Shown here: in pieces, positions 17,117 through 25,232 of the stretch | How positions within the stretch are numbered: position 1 is the stretch's first letter | Layout: every line of letters starts with the position of its first letter | Assembly: GCA_017421045.1 (NCBI GenBank) | Contig: JAFQMC010000022.1 | Coordinates: forward strand, 1-35,915 | DNA: 35,915 nt | From: Clostridia bacterium | Lineage (GTDB): Bacteria > Bacillota > Clostridia > Oscillospirales > Acutalibacteraceae | Reading direction: 5' to 3' | Translations under genes and position numbers: made by a program | The notes under the pieces: model-generated | What the model saw: the letters and a program-made list of their open reading frames with translations, nothing else | What the model was told of the DNA's origin: nothing | The model's database searches: none

Positions 17117-17673
17117 ACAAACACACCTTCCTTTTCAAGTCTTTGCCTCAATTTATTTCTTGTTCTATGAAGTGAAGTCTTCACCTTACTCTGAGAAAAG
17201 CCATACTTTTCTGAGATCTCTTTAACAGATGCCAGATACCAATAGCGATAAACAAAAATATCCCTGTCAGCATCATTGATTTCTCTGAGAAAGGCAGAAA
17301 TTATTTTTGCAAGTGTCTGTGCGTCCATTTCATCATCAATGCTCATTTGTGCAGGAATACACATTTCTATCTCGCTCAAGGGTATTTCTGTTTGCCCTGC
17401 TCCACGTGTAAAAGAGGCTTTCTTCCTGTACTTATCTATTGATAAGTTTCGTATAATCATCGCTAAGTATCCACTTAGTACTTGCGGATATTTTGGAGGC
17501 ATTGTATTCCACGCTCTTAAATATGTATCATTCAAACATTCTTCTGCATCTTCAGCAGATTTCAAAATTCTATGGGAAATAGTGTAGCAATAGTTACCGT
17601 ATTTTTTCTTTATCTCTGCGATTGCCCTCTCATCTCGTTGCCAAAACAAATCTATTATCTTGCTATCCTCCAC
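17113..17673 (-). CDS. ECF-type RNA polymerase sigma factor
   Basis: 186-aa sigma-70-family factor. The GTG start is chosen because GGAGGTGG precedes it; the longer frame reads through the promoter. Region 2 covers about 18-85 (ISHRILKSAEDAEECLNDTYLRAWNTMPP, then NLSIDKYRKK), and region 4 covers about 130-182 (YRYWYLASVKEISEKYGFSQSKVKTSLHRTRNKLRQRL) with the helix-turn-helix. It should direct RNA polymerase to a small regulon under control of the overlapping serpin gene product. The pair reads as one operon with 4-base overlap. No separate anti-sigma gene is seen next to it, which supports the serpin N-terminus as the candidate regulator. Confidence 0.92.
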   Translation of the reverse strand: MEDSKIIDLFWQRDERAIAEIKKKYGNYCYTISHRILKSAEDAEECLNDTYLRAWNTMPPKYPQVLSGYLAMIIRNLSIDKYRKKASFTRGAGQTEIPLSEIEMCIPAQMSIDDEMDAQTLAKIISAFLREINDADRDIFVYRYWYLASVKEISEKYGFSQSKVKTSLHRTRNKLRQRLEKEGVFV

Positions 17674-17739
17674 GATACCACCTCCGTTTATCTTTTCCTT
17701 CATATATATAGACGCAAAAAAATCTAATAGGTTACACAT

Positions 17740-17745
17740 ATTATA
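17740..17745 (-). promoter_or_regulatory. -10 box upstream of the ECF sigma gene
   Basis: Perfect minus-strand TATAAT, about 65 bases before the GTG. The matching -35 (TTTTCT at 17-base spacing) is poor, so a different sigma factor or an activator may contribute. Confidence 0.5.
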
Positions 17746-17781
17746 CCATTTTATTTTAATTGAGAAAAGTATCAAGAACTG

Positions 17782-17811
17782 AAAAGACCCCATAGCCAAG
17801 GCTATAGGGTC
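17782..17811 (-). terminator. Terminator after recG
   Basis: Stem 17786-17797 with 17800-17811 (12 bp, one G-U pair, very short loop) followed on the minus strand by TTTTC. It separates recG from the sigma/serpin operon. Confidence 0.8.
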
Positions 17812-17823
17812 AATGATAATAAT

Positions 17824-19866
17824 TCAGTTCATTTGTCCTGCTGAATCAGCGAAGAGACGGCGGATCGATGCACGGAGACCTCTGTATTTATCCGATGACA
17901 AATCAGGGGAATCTGCAAGAATGTCTGATGCAATATCCTGCGAGACTCTCAGGGTGTCCATATCGGAGAAATCAGCAATGGAGAGTTTTGGAAGTCCGTG
18001 CTGGCGCTCTCCGAAGAAGTCGCCGGGACCTCTAAGCTTCAGGTCTTCATCAGCGATTCTGAAACCATCTGAGGTACCGCACATAACACTGAGACGTCTC
18101 TGGGTGTTCTCTGCGATACTGTCGGACACAAGGATGCAGTATGACTTGCTGTCTCCCCTGCCGACTCTTCCGCGAAGCTGATGAAGCTGGCTGAGTCCGA
18201 AGCGCTCGGCGTTTTCTATCATCATAACAGTTGCAGCGCTGACATCAACACCGACTTCGATAACGGTTGTGGCTACAAGCAAATCAAGCGTACCCTGAGC
18301 AAATTCACGCATTGTTTTTTCTTTTTCAGAATATTTCATTTTGCCGTGAATGATGCCAACTGCATAATCTGAAAATTCCCTGAGCATAAGCTCGGCGGCG
18401 TACTCCTCTGCCGCCATAAGCTCAGAATCGTCCTCTTCAACCAAGGGACAGACAATGTAGGCTTTGTGGCCTGAGTCCAGCTCCTTGCGTATGAAGTTGT
18501 AGGCACGCTTGCGTTTGTCGGTGCTTATGAGCATTGTATCTATAGGTTGTCTGCCGGGAGGTATCTCATCAACAACAGAGATATCGAGATCTCCGTAAAT
18601 AATCAGAGCAAGGGTTCTGGGGATTGGCGTAGCACTCATTACAAGCAGATGAGGGTCTTTTCCTTTTGAGAGAAGTTTTGACCGCTGTGCAACTCCGAAT
18701 CGATGCTGTTCGTCTGTTACGGCAAGTCCCAGTGACTTGAACGAAGTCTTCTCGGTGATAAGAGCATGGGTGCCGACAACTATATCTATCTCTCCGTTTT
18801 CAAGCTGTGTTCTGATTTGATTTTTCTTCGATGCTGTAAGCGAACCTGTGAGAAGTCCGAGACGGACATCGGTATCAGCAAAAAGCTTTGAGAGAGTTGC
18901 AAAATGCTGTTCGGCAAGTATTTCGGTAGGAGCCATAAAAGCTGCTTGCCTGCCGTTTTTCACCATATTATAGCAAGCACAAGCGGCAATGGCGGTTTTG
19001 CCTGAACCAACGTCTCCTTGCACGAGTCTGTTCATGGGAGAAGTGCCACTGAGCATATCACGGGTGCAGTCATCCATAGCACGTCTCTGTGCACCTGTGG
19101 GCACAAATGGGAGAAGACTGAGGAAATCCTCTGTGAAATCCTGAGAAATATTTGTACCCCGAGCTTCAGAATTCTTGTGTTTTAAAGAAAGAATTCCGAG
19201 ATTCAGCACCAGAAGTTCCTCAACAGTTAATCTATGCTGTGCTCTTTTCAGTGCCTGAGGGCTTTGAGGTGTGTGGATATTTACAATTGCATCACGAAGT
19301 CCGCAAAGATTGTACTTCTCACGTATATCCTCGGGAATGGGGTCTGACACCTGAGAAGGCAGAAGTGTGAGTGCCTGCTCAACGGCTTTTTGCACTGCCT
19401 TGTTACTAAGCCCCGCCGTGAGTCCGTAAATCGCCCGGAAGGCAGAAACGGTGCGGTCAGCAGGCAAAAACTCAGGCGATACCATCTGAACTCCGGAAAA
19501 ATCCTTGGTGACTCTGCCGTAGAAAAGATATTCGGTATCATACTTCAGCATTGAGGTTATGTACTTATTATTAAAGAACACAATGCGCATCGCATCAGCA
19601 CCGTCAGAGACCTCTGCTCTTACCATATAGCGATTTCCCGAAAGTCGGGATTCGCGCATAGTAGCAGAAAGCTTTGCCCTTACACAGCAGGTTTCTCCGC
19701 CTGAAAGCGCTGAGATTGGCTGAGGTCTGCTCCAATCCTCGTAGCTTCTCGGAAAATAGTAGAGCAGAGCCCCGATGCTGTCTATGCCGAGCTTGCGAAA
19801 AAGCTCACCTCTTACAGCACCAACACCCTTGAGTTCGGTTATCGAGCGTTCAAATAGCGATGGCAT
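17824..19866 (-). CDS. recG: ATP-dependent DNA helicase RecG
   Basis: Branch-migration helicase that remodels stalled forks and recombination intermediates. 680 aa from the ATG preceded by AGAGGTG, 16 codons inside the longest frame. N-terminal wedge/OB domain (about 50-150, with GNRYMVRAEVSDG and VFFNNKYI), helicase motif I GDVGSGKTA, motif Ia MAPTEILAEQHF, motif II DEQHRFGVAQR (the RecG form of the DExH box), motif III MSATPIPRTLAL, and motifs V-VI ATTVIEVGVDVSAATVMMIENAERFGLSQLHQLRGRVGRG. The C-terminal LKLRGPGDFFGERQHGLP block is diagnostic. It follows fakA, separated by a terminator. Confidence 0.97.
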   Translation of the reverse strand: MPSLFERSITELKGVGAVRGELFRKLGIDSIGALLYYFPRSYEDWSRPQPISALSGGETCCVRAKLSATMRESRLSGNRYMVRAEVSDGADAMRIVFFNNKYITSMLKYDTEYLFYGRVTKDFSGVQMVSPEFLPADRTVSAFRAIYGLTAGLSNKAVQKAVEQALTLLPSQVSDPIPEDIREKYNLCGLRDAIVNIHTPQSPQALKRAQHRLTVEELLVLNLGILSLKHKNSEARGTNISQDFTEDFLSLLPFVPTGAQRRAMDDCTRDMLSGTSPMNRLVQGDVGSGKTAIAACACYNMVKNGRQAAFMAPTEILAEQHFATLSKLFADTDVRLGLLTGSLTASKKNQIRTQLENGEIDIVVGTHALITEKTSFKSLGLAVTDEQHRFGVAQRSKLLSKGKDPHLLVMSATPIPRTLALIIYGDLDISVVDEIPPGRQPIDTMLISTDKRKRAYNFIRKELDSGHKAYIVCPLVEEDDSELMAAEEYAAELMLREFSDYAVGIIHGKMKYSEKEKTMREFAQGTLDLLVATTVIEVGVDVSAATVMMIENAERFGLSQLHQLRGRVGRGDSKSYCILVSDSIAENTQRRLSVMCGTSDGFRIADEDLKLRGPGDFFGERQHGLPKLSIADFSDMDTLRVSQDIASDILADSPDLSSDKYRGLRASIRRLFADSAGQMN

Positions 19867-19898
19867 TGTGACACCTCTTTTCTGTCTTGGATATGTTC

Positions 19899-19928
19899 GA
19901 AAAAAGGCGGACATAAAGCCCGCCTTTT
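19899..19928 (-). terminator. Terminator between fakA-like gene and recG
   Basis: AAAAGGCGG (minus strand, 19920-19928) pairs with CCGCCTTTT (19902-19910), followed by further T. It suggests recG has a promoter of its own or depends on partial read-through. Confidence 0.75.
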
Positions 19929-19938
19929 AGTTATTTAC

Positions 19939-21612
19939 TTATTCCTGTGCTGACTCAATACCGAGAATGTAGTAATAGATAGGCTGTCCGCCGTTGATCA
20001 TATTGATGTCAACATCCTTACCGAACTTGAGAACCAGCTCATCGTAAACTTCCTGTGCATCCTGCTCGGAGATACCTGCACCGTAGATGAGGGTTACAAA
20101 CTCGGAGTCCTTATTGATCATGGACTTTGCAAGCTTGATGAGAGCCTTCTTGGGAGACTTCTCAGCAACAGTGAGCTTGCCGTTATCAAGGCCGATGATT
20201 TCGCCTTCCTTGATCTTCTTCATACCGAACTCAGAGTCACGGGCTGCGAAGGTGATCTGACCTGTAGAAACAGACTTGAAAGCTTCTGTCATATTGGTCT
20301 TGTTAATAAATGTATCACTGTCGGGATCAAAAGCAAGCATTGCTGTGATACCCTGAGGGATTGTCTTGGTAGGAAGAATCACAACTTCTCTGTCCTCAAC
20401 AATCTTTGCAGTCTGCTCGGCTGCCATGATGATGTTCTTGTTATTGGGAAGAACGAATACTGTCTTAGCAGGAGTTGCCATAACTGCATCGTAGATATCG
20501 TCTGTGCTGGGGTTCATGCTCTGTCCGCCGGACACAACCTGGGCACAACCCAGGTCTGTGAAGAGGGTTGTGAGGCCGTCACCTGAAGCAACTGCTACGA
20601 AGCCTATCTCCTCCTCGGGAGCTGCAACCTCGAGCTTTTTCTTCTCCTGACGTTTCTCGTTCTCAGCCTTCGCCTGCTCGTGCTGCTGACGCATATTCTC
20701 AACCTTAACGGTGAGGAGCTGGCCGTACTGGAGACCTCTCTGAAGAGCCTTGCCGGGATCCTCGGTATGAACATGGACTTTGATGATTTCTTCGTCGTCA
20801 ACTACAACTACGCAATCACCGATTGTCTCAAGATATGCACGGAGCTTCAGAGGAGAGGTGGAAACCTCGGGGTCTCTGCCAACGATGAACTCTGTGCAAT
20901 ATGTGAAGTTGATAACCTCGTCGAACTCAGCAGCTGCACTGCGGAAAGTATCGTCATCACCTGCAGAAGCTGAAGCGGAAGCCTGCTCTGCATATTCGAT
21001 CATTACGCCGTCTTTGATAACGGAGAGCATACCCTCGAAGATAACAAGAAGACCCTTACCGCCAGCATCAACAACTCCTGCCTTCTTAAGAACAGGAAGA
21101 AGCTCGGGGGTTCTGTCCAGAGACTCGGATGCTGCTGTGCATACTGCAGACCAAACTTCTGCAGGATCGGTTGTTTTCTTGATAACCTTTGCACCGTGCT
21201 CGAATGCCTCTCTTGCAACGGTGAGGATTGTACCCTCTGTGGGCTTCATAACTGCTTTGTATGCAGCATCTACACCGAGACCGAGAGCCTTGACAAGGTC
21301 TTTGCCTGTTGCATCATTCTTGCCCTCGAGGCCCTTGGAGAATCCTCTGAAAAGCAGAGAAAGGATAACGCCTGAGTTGCCGCGTGCACCGCGAAGCATG
21401 GAAGAAGCAACAACTTTTGCAACCTCACCTGCGTTGTCAGAATCGCAGGAAGAGAGAGCCTTGACCGCCTCGGAGATAGTCATAGACATATTTGTACCTG
21501 TATCGCCATCGGGAACAGGGAAAATATTGAGGTCGTTGATTCTTTCTTTCTGAGAGCAGATGTTGTTAGCACCCGAAATAATCGCCTGCTTTAACAATGA
21601 TCCTGTCAGCAT
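19939..21612 (-). CDS. DAK2-domain fatty acid kinase subunit (FakA/YloV-like)
   Basis: 557-aa protein of the YloV/FakA family. The N-terminal DAK2 kinase domain (about 1-200) has LNIFPVPDGDTGTNM near residues 28-42, the nucleotide/magnesium site, and GARGNSGVILSLLFRG near 75-90. The middle domain carries CTEFIVG and VHVHTEDPG. The C-terminal part is DegV-like (NNKNIIMAAEQTA, PTKTIPQGITAMLAFDP). FakA phosphorylates fatty acids handed over by a FakB (DegV) protein, feeding exogenous fatty acids into phospholipids. No FakB gene is in the window. The promoter is at 21678-21706 and the ATG has AAGGATG. Confidence 0.93.
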   Translation of the reverse strand: MLTGSLLKQAIISGANNICSQKERINDLNIFPVPDGDTGTNMSMTISEAVKALSSCDSDNAGEVAKVVASSMLRGARGNSGVILSLLFRGFSKGLEGKNDATGKDLVKALGLGVDAAYKAVMKPTEGTILTVAREAFEHGAKVIKKTTDPAEVWSAVCTAASESLDRTPELLPVLKKAGVVDAGGKGLLVIFEGMLSVIKDGVMIEYAEQASASASAGDDDTFRSAAAEFDEVINFTYCTEFIVGRDPEVSTSPLKLRAYLETIGDCVVVVDDEEIIKVHVHTEDPGKALQRGLQYGQLLTVKVENMRQQHEQAKAENEKRQEKKKLEVAAPEEEIGFVAVASGDGLTTLFTDLGCAQVVSGGQSMNPSTDDIYDAVMATPAKTVFVLPNNKNIIMAAEQTAKIVEDREVVILPTKTIPQGITAMLAFDPDSDTFINKTNMTEAFKSVSTGQITFAARDSEFGMKKIKEGEIIGLDNGKLTVAEKSPKKALIKLAKSMINKDSEFVTLIYGAGISEQDAQEVYDELVLKFGKDVDINMINGGQPIYYYILGIESAQE

Positions 21613-21677
21613 TAGAACACATCCTTAATTTTCAATAATATATTAGTATCAATTTAATCTCAAATCATACCATTGTA

Positions 21678-21706
21678 ATTATAATCGACAGTGGTAATAC
21701 TTTCAA
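21678..21706 (-). promoter_or_regulatory. Sigma-A promoter of the fakA-like gene
   Basis: Minus strand TTGAAA (21701-21706), 17-base spacer, TATAAT (21678-21683). Confidence 0.85.
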
Positions 21707-21753
21707 GCGAAAAAAGTAAAAATCGGTTTTTTGCATAAAATAATCAACGGTAA

Positions 21754-21771
21754 AATGACACATTTGTCATT
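21754..21771 (-). terminator. Weak hairpin after ymdB
   Basis: AATGACA and TGTCATT form a 7-bp AT-rich stem with a 4-base loop, followed by TTTTA on the minus strand. It lies 16 bases after the ymdB stop. Terminator role is uncertain. Confidence 0.4.
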
Positions 21772-21786
21772 TAACACATATCATGA

Positions 21787-22560
21787 TTATTGCACGCTAA
21801 GACTTTCTGCATGGAGGGTTTTGCCTGTTTTTTCATCGATTTCAAACATGACACAATCCATCATGCAGTCTCCCTGCAAAGGCTCGAAGCGTATGGGGAG
21901 TTTATCACGGAAACTTTCTACGGTGATCTCGGGTTTCACACCGAGAACCGAATCCTTGGGGCCTGTCATACCGGCATCGGTGATATATCCCGTACCCTTG
22001 GGAAGAATCTGGCAATCGGCGGTACGCACGTGGGTGTGAGTGCCGAACACGGCGGAGACTCTGCCGTCCAGATAAAAGCCGAGGGAGCGTTTCTCGCTGG
22101 TGGCTTCAGCGTGGATATCGACAATTATAATATCCGCTTCTATTTCCTTGAGGATTTTATCAACGGTGTAGAAAGGGCAATCCAGAGGATTTGAATTGAA
22201 AACGTTTCCGATAAGATTTATTACCGCGAGGCTGTATCGTCCGCAATCGAGTACGCACACTCCCCTGCCGGGTGTGGTGGAAGCAGGATAGTTGGCAGGA
22301 CGGATGATATATTCATTATCCTCAAGATAGGGATAAATCTCTCTGCGACGAAAGGCGTGGTTGCCGAGGGTGATTACATCCACACCGCTCTGAAACAGAA
22401 AATCCGCAGAGGTTGGCAGGACTCCGTTGCCGTCGGCGGAATTCTCTCCGTTACAGATTACTATATCAATTCCCATAGACTTTTTGAGTGCAGGCAGACG
22501 CTCTCGCAAAAAACGACAGCCCACACCTGCTACAACATCACCTATACATAAAACTTTCAT
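21787..22560 (-). CDS. ymdB: YmdB-family metallophosphoesterase (2',3'-cyclic phosphodiesterase)
   Basis: 257 aa from the ATG with AAGGTGAT, five codons inside the longest frame. TIGR00282-type metallophosphoesterase: GDVVAG (7-12), CNGENSADGNG, TLGNHAFRRRE, IVDIHAEATSEKRSLG and FGTHTHVRTAD, together giving all metal ligands. YmdB in Bacillus cleaves 2',3'-cyclic nucleotides and controls the choice between biofilm and motility. The neighbouring sporulation genes yqfC and yqfD are upstream; the gap to yqfD is 44 bases, so they may share a transcript. Confidence 0.93.
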   Translation of the reverse strand: MKVLCIGDVVAGVGCRFLRERLPALKKSMGIDIVICNGENSADGNGVLPTSADFLFQSGVDVITLGNHAFRRREIYPYLEDNEYIIRPANYPASTTPGRGVCVLDCGRYSLAVINLIGNVFNSNPLDCPFYTVDKILKEIEADIIIVDIHAEATSEKRSLGFYLDGRVSAVFGTHTHVRTADCQILPKGTGYITDAGMTGPKDSVLGVKPEITVESFRDKLPIRFEPLQGDCMMDCVMFEIDEKTGKTLHAESLSVQ

Positions 22561-22604
22561 AATATCACCTTGCAATCCTTATATAGAGTATACCACACAG
22601 ACTA

Positions 22605-23774
22605 TCAATTTACAATAATCTTTTCACTGAGGGCGATATCCTCGGTGCAGGTGTAGTGTACTGTGAGAACGTCTGAACTTTCGGATTGTGAGATGCTTTT
22701 TTTAAAGTCCACTGTCAGGCAATTCTGAAGAACAAACAATCTGTACAGAGCTTCATCCGCAGACAAGCGTTTTTCTGCCTGCTCCGCCGTGAGATTGTAT
22801 GGAGTATTTATGTATCGGGTGCAACTCTCGGTGACTGTTCCAAGCTCGATGCAGGTATCGTCAAGAAAAATCTTCTCGGTGATTATCCTTGAGGAATATT
22901 CTCCGCTCACAGCGGAAAAGCCAAAAGGAACCCTAAGCCAGCAGAAAATCAGATTTTTTCTTTGAGATATATCTGCAGGCGCCGAATACTCTCCTTGAGG
23001 CTGAAGGGAAAACACAGCTTTTCTGTCGGTCTGTGCAATAACCTGAGCATCTGCATGAACAAAAGAAACCTCCTCCAGGGAGTTTTCCTTGATTCCGCTT
23101 ACCAAAAGCTGTCCTTTCTTCACAGCAGAGCCTACCATGGTTTTTGCTGTGCCCTGCCTGGTATTTATGCTGAGGATTACTCCGTCCTGTGAAGCTTTAA
23201 TATTACAGGGTGTTTCCGTATCTATTATTTGCGGTTTGATTTCTTTTTCCTTGATTTCCACCTCTGCCTTGGTGCCGATAATGTTCACTGACATCCAACC
23301 TATTTCATCCACCTGCTGCATAAGACTCCGCTCAATGCTTTGGAGATTCAGTGAATTTTTGTAGGCACCCTGATAAAGACCTTCTTCTCTGAGCAGTTCT
23401 GTAATACTGCTTTCACTGACTGTTTCCATACCATTTATTTCCACCGTCCACACAAAGCCTTGCATTGCCTGTATTATTATGAAAAATGCCGCAAGACCTG
23501 CAATCAGGCCTCTTCGCATACGATAGCGATGCAGAAAAAAGGGCAGGCCGTGTCGCTCTATTATTTTAAGACGGACCTTGGCTTTACGAGCTACAGGTCG
23601 GATTTCCCGATAATCAGAAAGAAGCATTGATGCAGTAAAGCCATCTGAATCCGATGTCACTCCAAAGAGAAAATAACCCTGACGAAGGCAGAGATTAATA
23701 AACCTCTCGGGGAATTTACCAATTATCTCGAACACCAGGTAACCTTTTATCAAACGGATAAGTTTAATGAGCAC
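22605..23774 (-). CDS. yqfD: Sporulation protein YqfD
   Basis: 389-aa YqfD (SpoIV-associated) membrane protein, known in Bacillus as a sigma-E-dependent sporulation protein made in the mother cell. N-terminal soluble part (1-88), transmembrane helix about 89-108, then an outside region with the family blocks EINGMETVSESSITELL, IERSLMQQVDEIGWMSVNIIGTKAEVEIKEK and ITRQGTAKTMVGSAVKKGQLLVSG. It starts at GTG (23772-23774) after AGGGTG, 9 bases beyond the yqfC stop. The yqfC-yqfD order is conserved in endospore formers, which supports both calls. Confidence 0.93.
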   Translation of the reverse strand: MLIKLIRLIKGYLVFEIIGKFPERFINLCLRQGYFLFGVTSDSDGFTASMLLSDYREIRPVARKAKVRLKIIERHGLPFFLHRYRMRRGLIAGLAAFFIIIQAMQGFVWTVEINGMETVSESSITELLREEGLYQGAYKNSLNLQSIERSLMQQVDEIGWMSVNIIGTKAEVEIKEKEIKPQIIDTETPCNIKASQDGVILSINTRQGTAKTMVGSAVKKGQLLVSGIKENSLEEVSFVHADAQVIAQTDRKAVFSLQPQGEYSAPADISQRKNLIFCWLRVPFGFSAVSGEYSSRIITEKIFLDDTCIELGTVTESCTRYINTPYNLTAEQAEKRLSADEALYRLFVLQNCLTVDFKKSISQSESSDVLTVHYTCTEDIALSEKIIVN

Positions 23775-23783
23775 AAAATCACC

Positions 23784-24065
23784 CTACAAACTGAAATCAA
23801 TATTCTGAATAAAACCTTCTATTATTAAAGAAGTCGGAGAAATACACTTAAGATTCAGATTTCTGCCGCAAACAGCAACAGAATTATAGCCGACACTGAT
23901 TCTGATAACTGTATCGGAATATTCAAGAACACCCTTGCTGCCTTCTATTGTCACGATGTTGTTGCCGCTGATTTCTATATGAGACTGTGAGGAAAAAACA
24001 TCCTTCAGGGAATACCCCAAGGATGTCTTTTCTTTTATCTTTTTCTCTTGTTTTCTTTTGTTCAA
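23784..24065 (-). CDS. yqfC: Sporulation protein YqfC (YabP family)
   Basis: 93-aa YabP/YqfC-family protein. The body (about 25-93) reads HIEISGNNIVTIEGSKGVLEYSDTVIRIS and LNLKCISPTSLIIEGFI, the usual strand pattern of this family. The start is a TTG (24063-24065) after GGGTG; no better codon lies upstream. Role unknown in detail, but in Bacillus it is sigma-E dependent and paired with yqfD. Divergent from ylbJ; the 71-base intergenic region is AT-rich and probably holds sporulation promoters, none of which I can define. Confidence 0.9.
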   Translation of the reverse strand: MNKRKQEKKIKEKTSLGYSLKDVFSSQSHIEISGNNIVTIEGSKGVLEYSDTVIRISVGYNSVAVCGRNLNLKCISPTSLIIEGFIQNIDFSL

Positions 24066-24136
24066 AGTTCACACCCGCTTATATTAATTATTAATTTTTA
24101 TGCTTTGAATCTCATATATATTATCGGTGAAAACAA

Positions 24137-25204
24137 ATGAACATTTATAAAACAGTCAGCAGAATCAAATTAGCTTTTCTGTGGGTAACGGTTTGCCTTG
24201 GACTCGGAACACTGATTATCTTCCCGACTCAGTGTCGAAACGGAGCAACCAACGCAGTATTTCTGTGTATTCAGGTGCTTATTCCTTCCCTGTTTCCTTT
24301 TATGGTGCTTTCGGGCTTTATGGTAAGTTCGGGGATTTCCTCAAAAATCCCGAAATTCTTCACAAAACCCGTGAGCGTACTATATGATCTGCCAAGGGAA
24401 TGTGCATCGGTAATTCTGCTGTCGCTCATTGGCGGATACCCTGTGGGTGCATCGGGGATAAAAGCTCTTTACTGCAAGAAAGCCATATCCGAGATGCAGG
24501 CTCAGAGGATGGCAATGTTCTGCGTTGCTTCAGGACCGGGTTTTCTGGTGACATATCTGGGAACTGTGATGCTCTCAAACACACAAGTCGGATATATACT
24601 TCTGATTTCTCAGACCATAAGTGTGCTGATGCTGGGATTAGTAGCACGCTTTGTAATAAATAATGGAAGCTCGGAAAAGGAAGAAGCCGAAAGCCACAGC
24701 CCGATGTCAATAGGAGAAGCATTAACAGAAGCCGTATCAACAGGCATAAAATCATGTGTCGGTATGTGTTCTCTGGTAGTTTTATTCGGAGTTTTATGCG
24801 AAGTGTTTATTTTTCTATTTGAAAACGTTCCTAAAATCAAAAGTCTTGTTGCACTGATTGAAATCACTAACGGCACCAAGATTTTAGCTGAAGGATCTCC
24901 CGTTGTTATCATATCCTTTGCTTGCGGTTTCGGTGGACTTTGTGTGCATTTTCAGATTTTTCAGCAACTCAAAGGCATCTGCATACCCAAAGGAAAATTT
25001 TATTTTTTCCGAATTATGCAAGGATTTCTCTGCAGCAGCATAACCTATATACTGACGAAAATTTACCCGCAGAGTGCTGAGACCTTTTCAAGCATTGAAT
25101 CGGCAAGACCCACCCTGAGCAATTCACTCACAGGATGCGTAATGCTGATGCTGAGTTCAGTTGTATTTCTTATTTCACTGAAAAGTAAAAAGCACTGCAG
25201 GTAA
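24137..25204 (+). CDS. Sporulation integral membrane protein YlbJ-like
   Basis: 355-aa polytopic membrane protein with about eight to ten helices. Residues 25-65 (FPTQCRNGATNAVFLCIQVLIPSLFPFMVLSGF) and the block ILLSLIGGYPVGASGIKALYCKKAIS are typical of the nucleoside-recognition (Gate) family member YlbJ, required in Bacillus for spore cortex formation. It diverges from yqfC-yqfD, another pair of sporulation genes, which supports the call. Ribosome site TCGGTG is weak. asnB follows after 28 bases on the same strand with no terminator between them, so the two may be co-transcribed. Confidence 0.88.
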   Translation: MNIYKTVSRIKLAFLWVTVCLGLGTLIIFPTQCRNGATNAVFLCIQVLIPSLFPFMVLSGFMVSSGISSKIPKFFTKPVSVLYDLPRECASVILLSLIGGYPVGASGIKALYCKKAISEMQAQRMAMFCVASGPGFLVTYLGTVMLSNTQVGYILLISQTISVLMLGLVARFVINNGSSEKEEAESHSPMSIGEALTEAVSTGIKSCVGMCSLVVLFGVLCEVFIFLFENVPKIKSLVALIEITNGTKILAEGSPVVIISFACGFGGLCVHFQIFQQLKGICIPKGKFYFFRIMQGFLCSSITYILTKIYPQSAETFSSIESARPTLSNSLTGCVMLMLSSVVFLISLKSKKHCR

Positions 25205-25232
25205 AAGTACAGAAAACTCCGGAGGTAATGAT

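Noticed and set aside
17674-17799. 42-codon N-terminal extension of the ECF sigma factor
   Set aside because: The extension runs through the TATAAT box and lacks a ribosome site; the GTG at 17671-17673 has GGAGGTGG before it.
20780-21553. 257-codon plus-strand open frame
   Set aside because: Antisense to the fakA-like gene, low-complexity Ser/Pro-rich translation; shadow frame.
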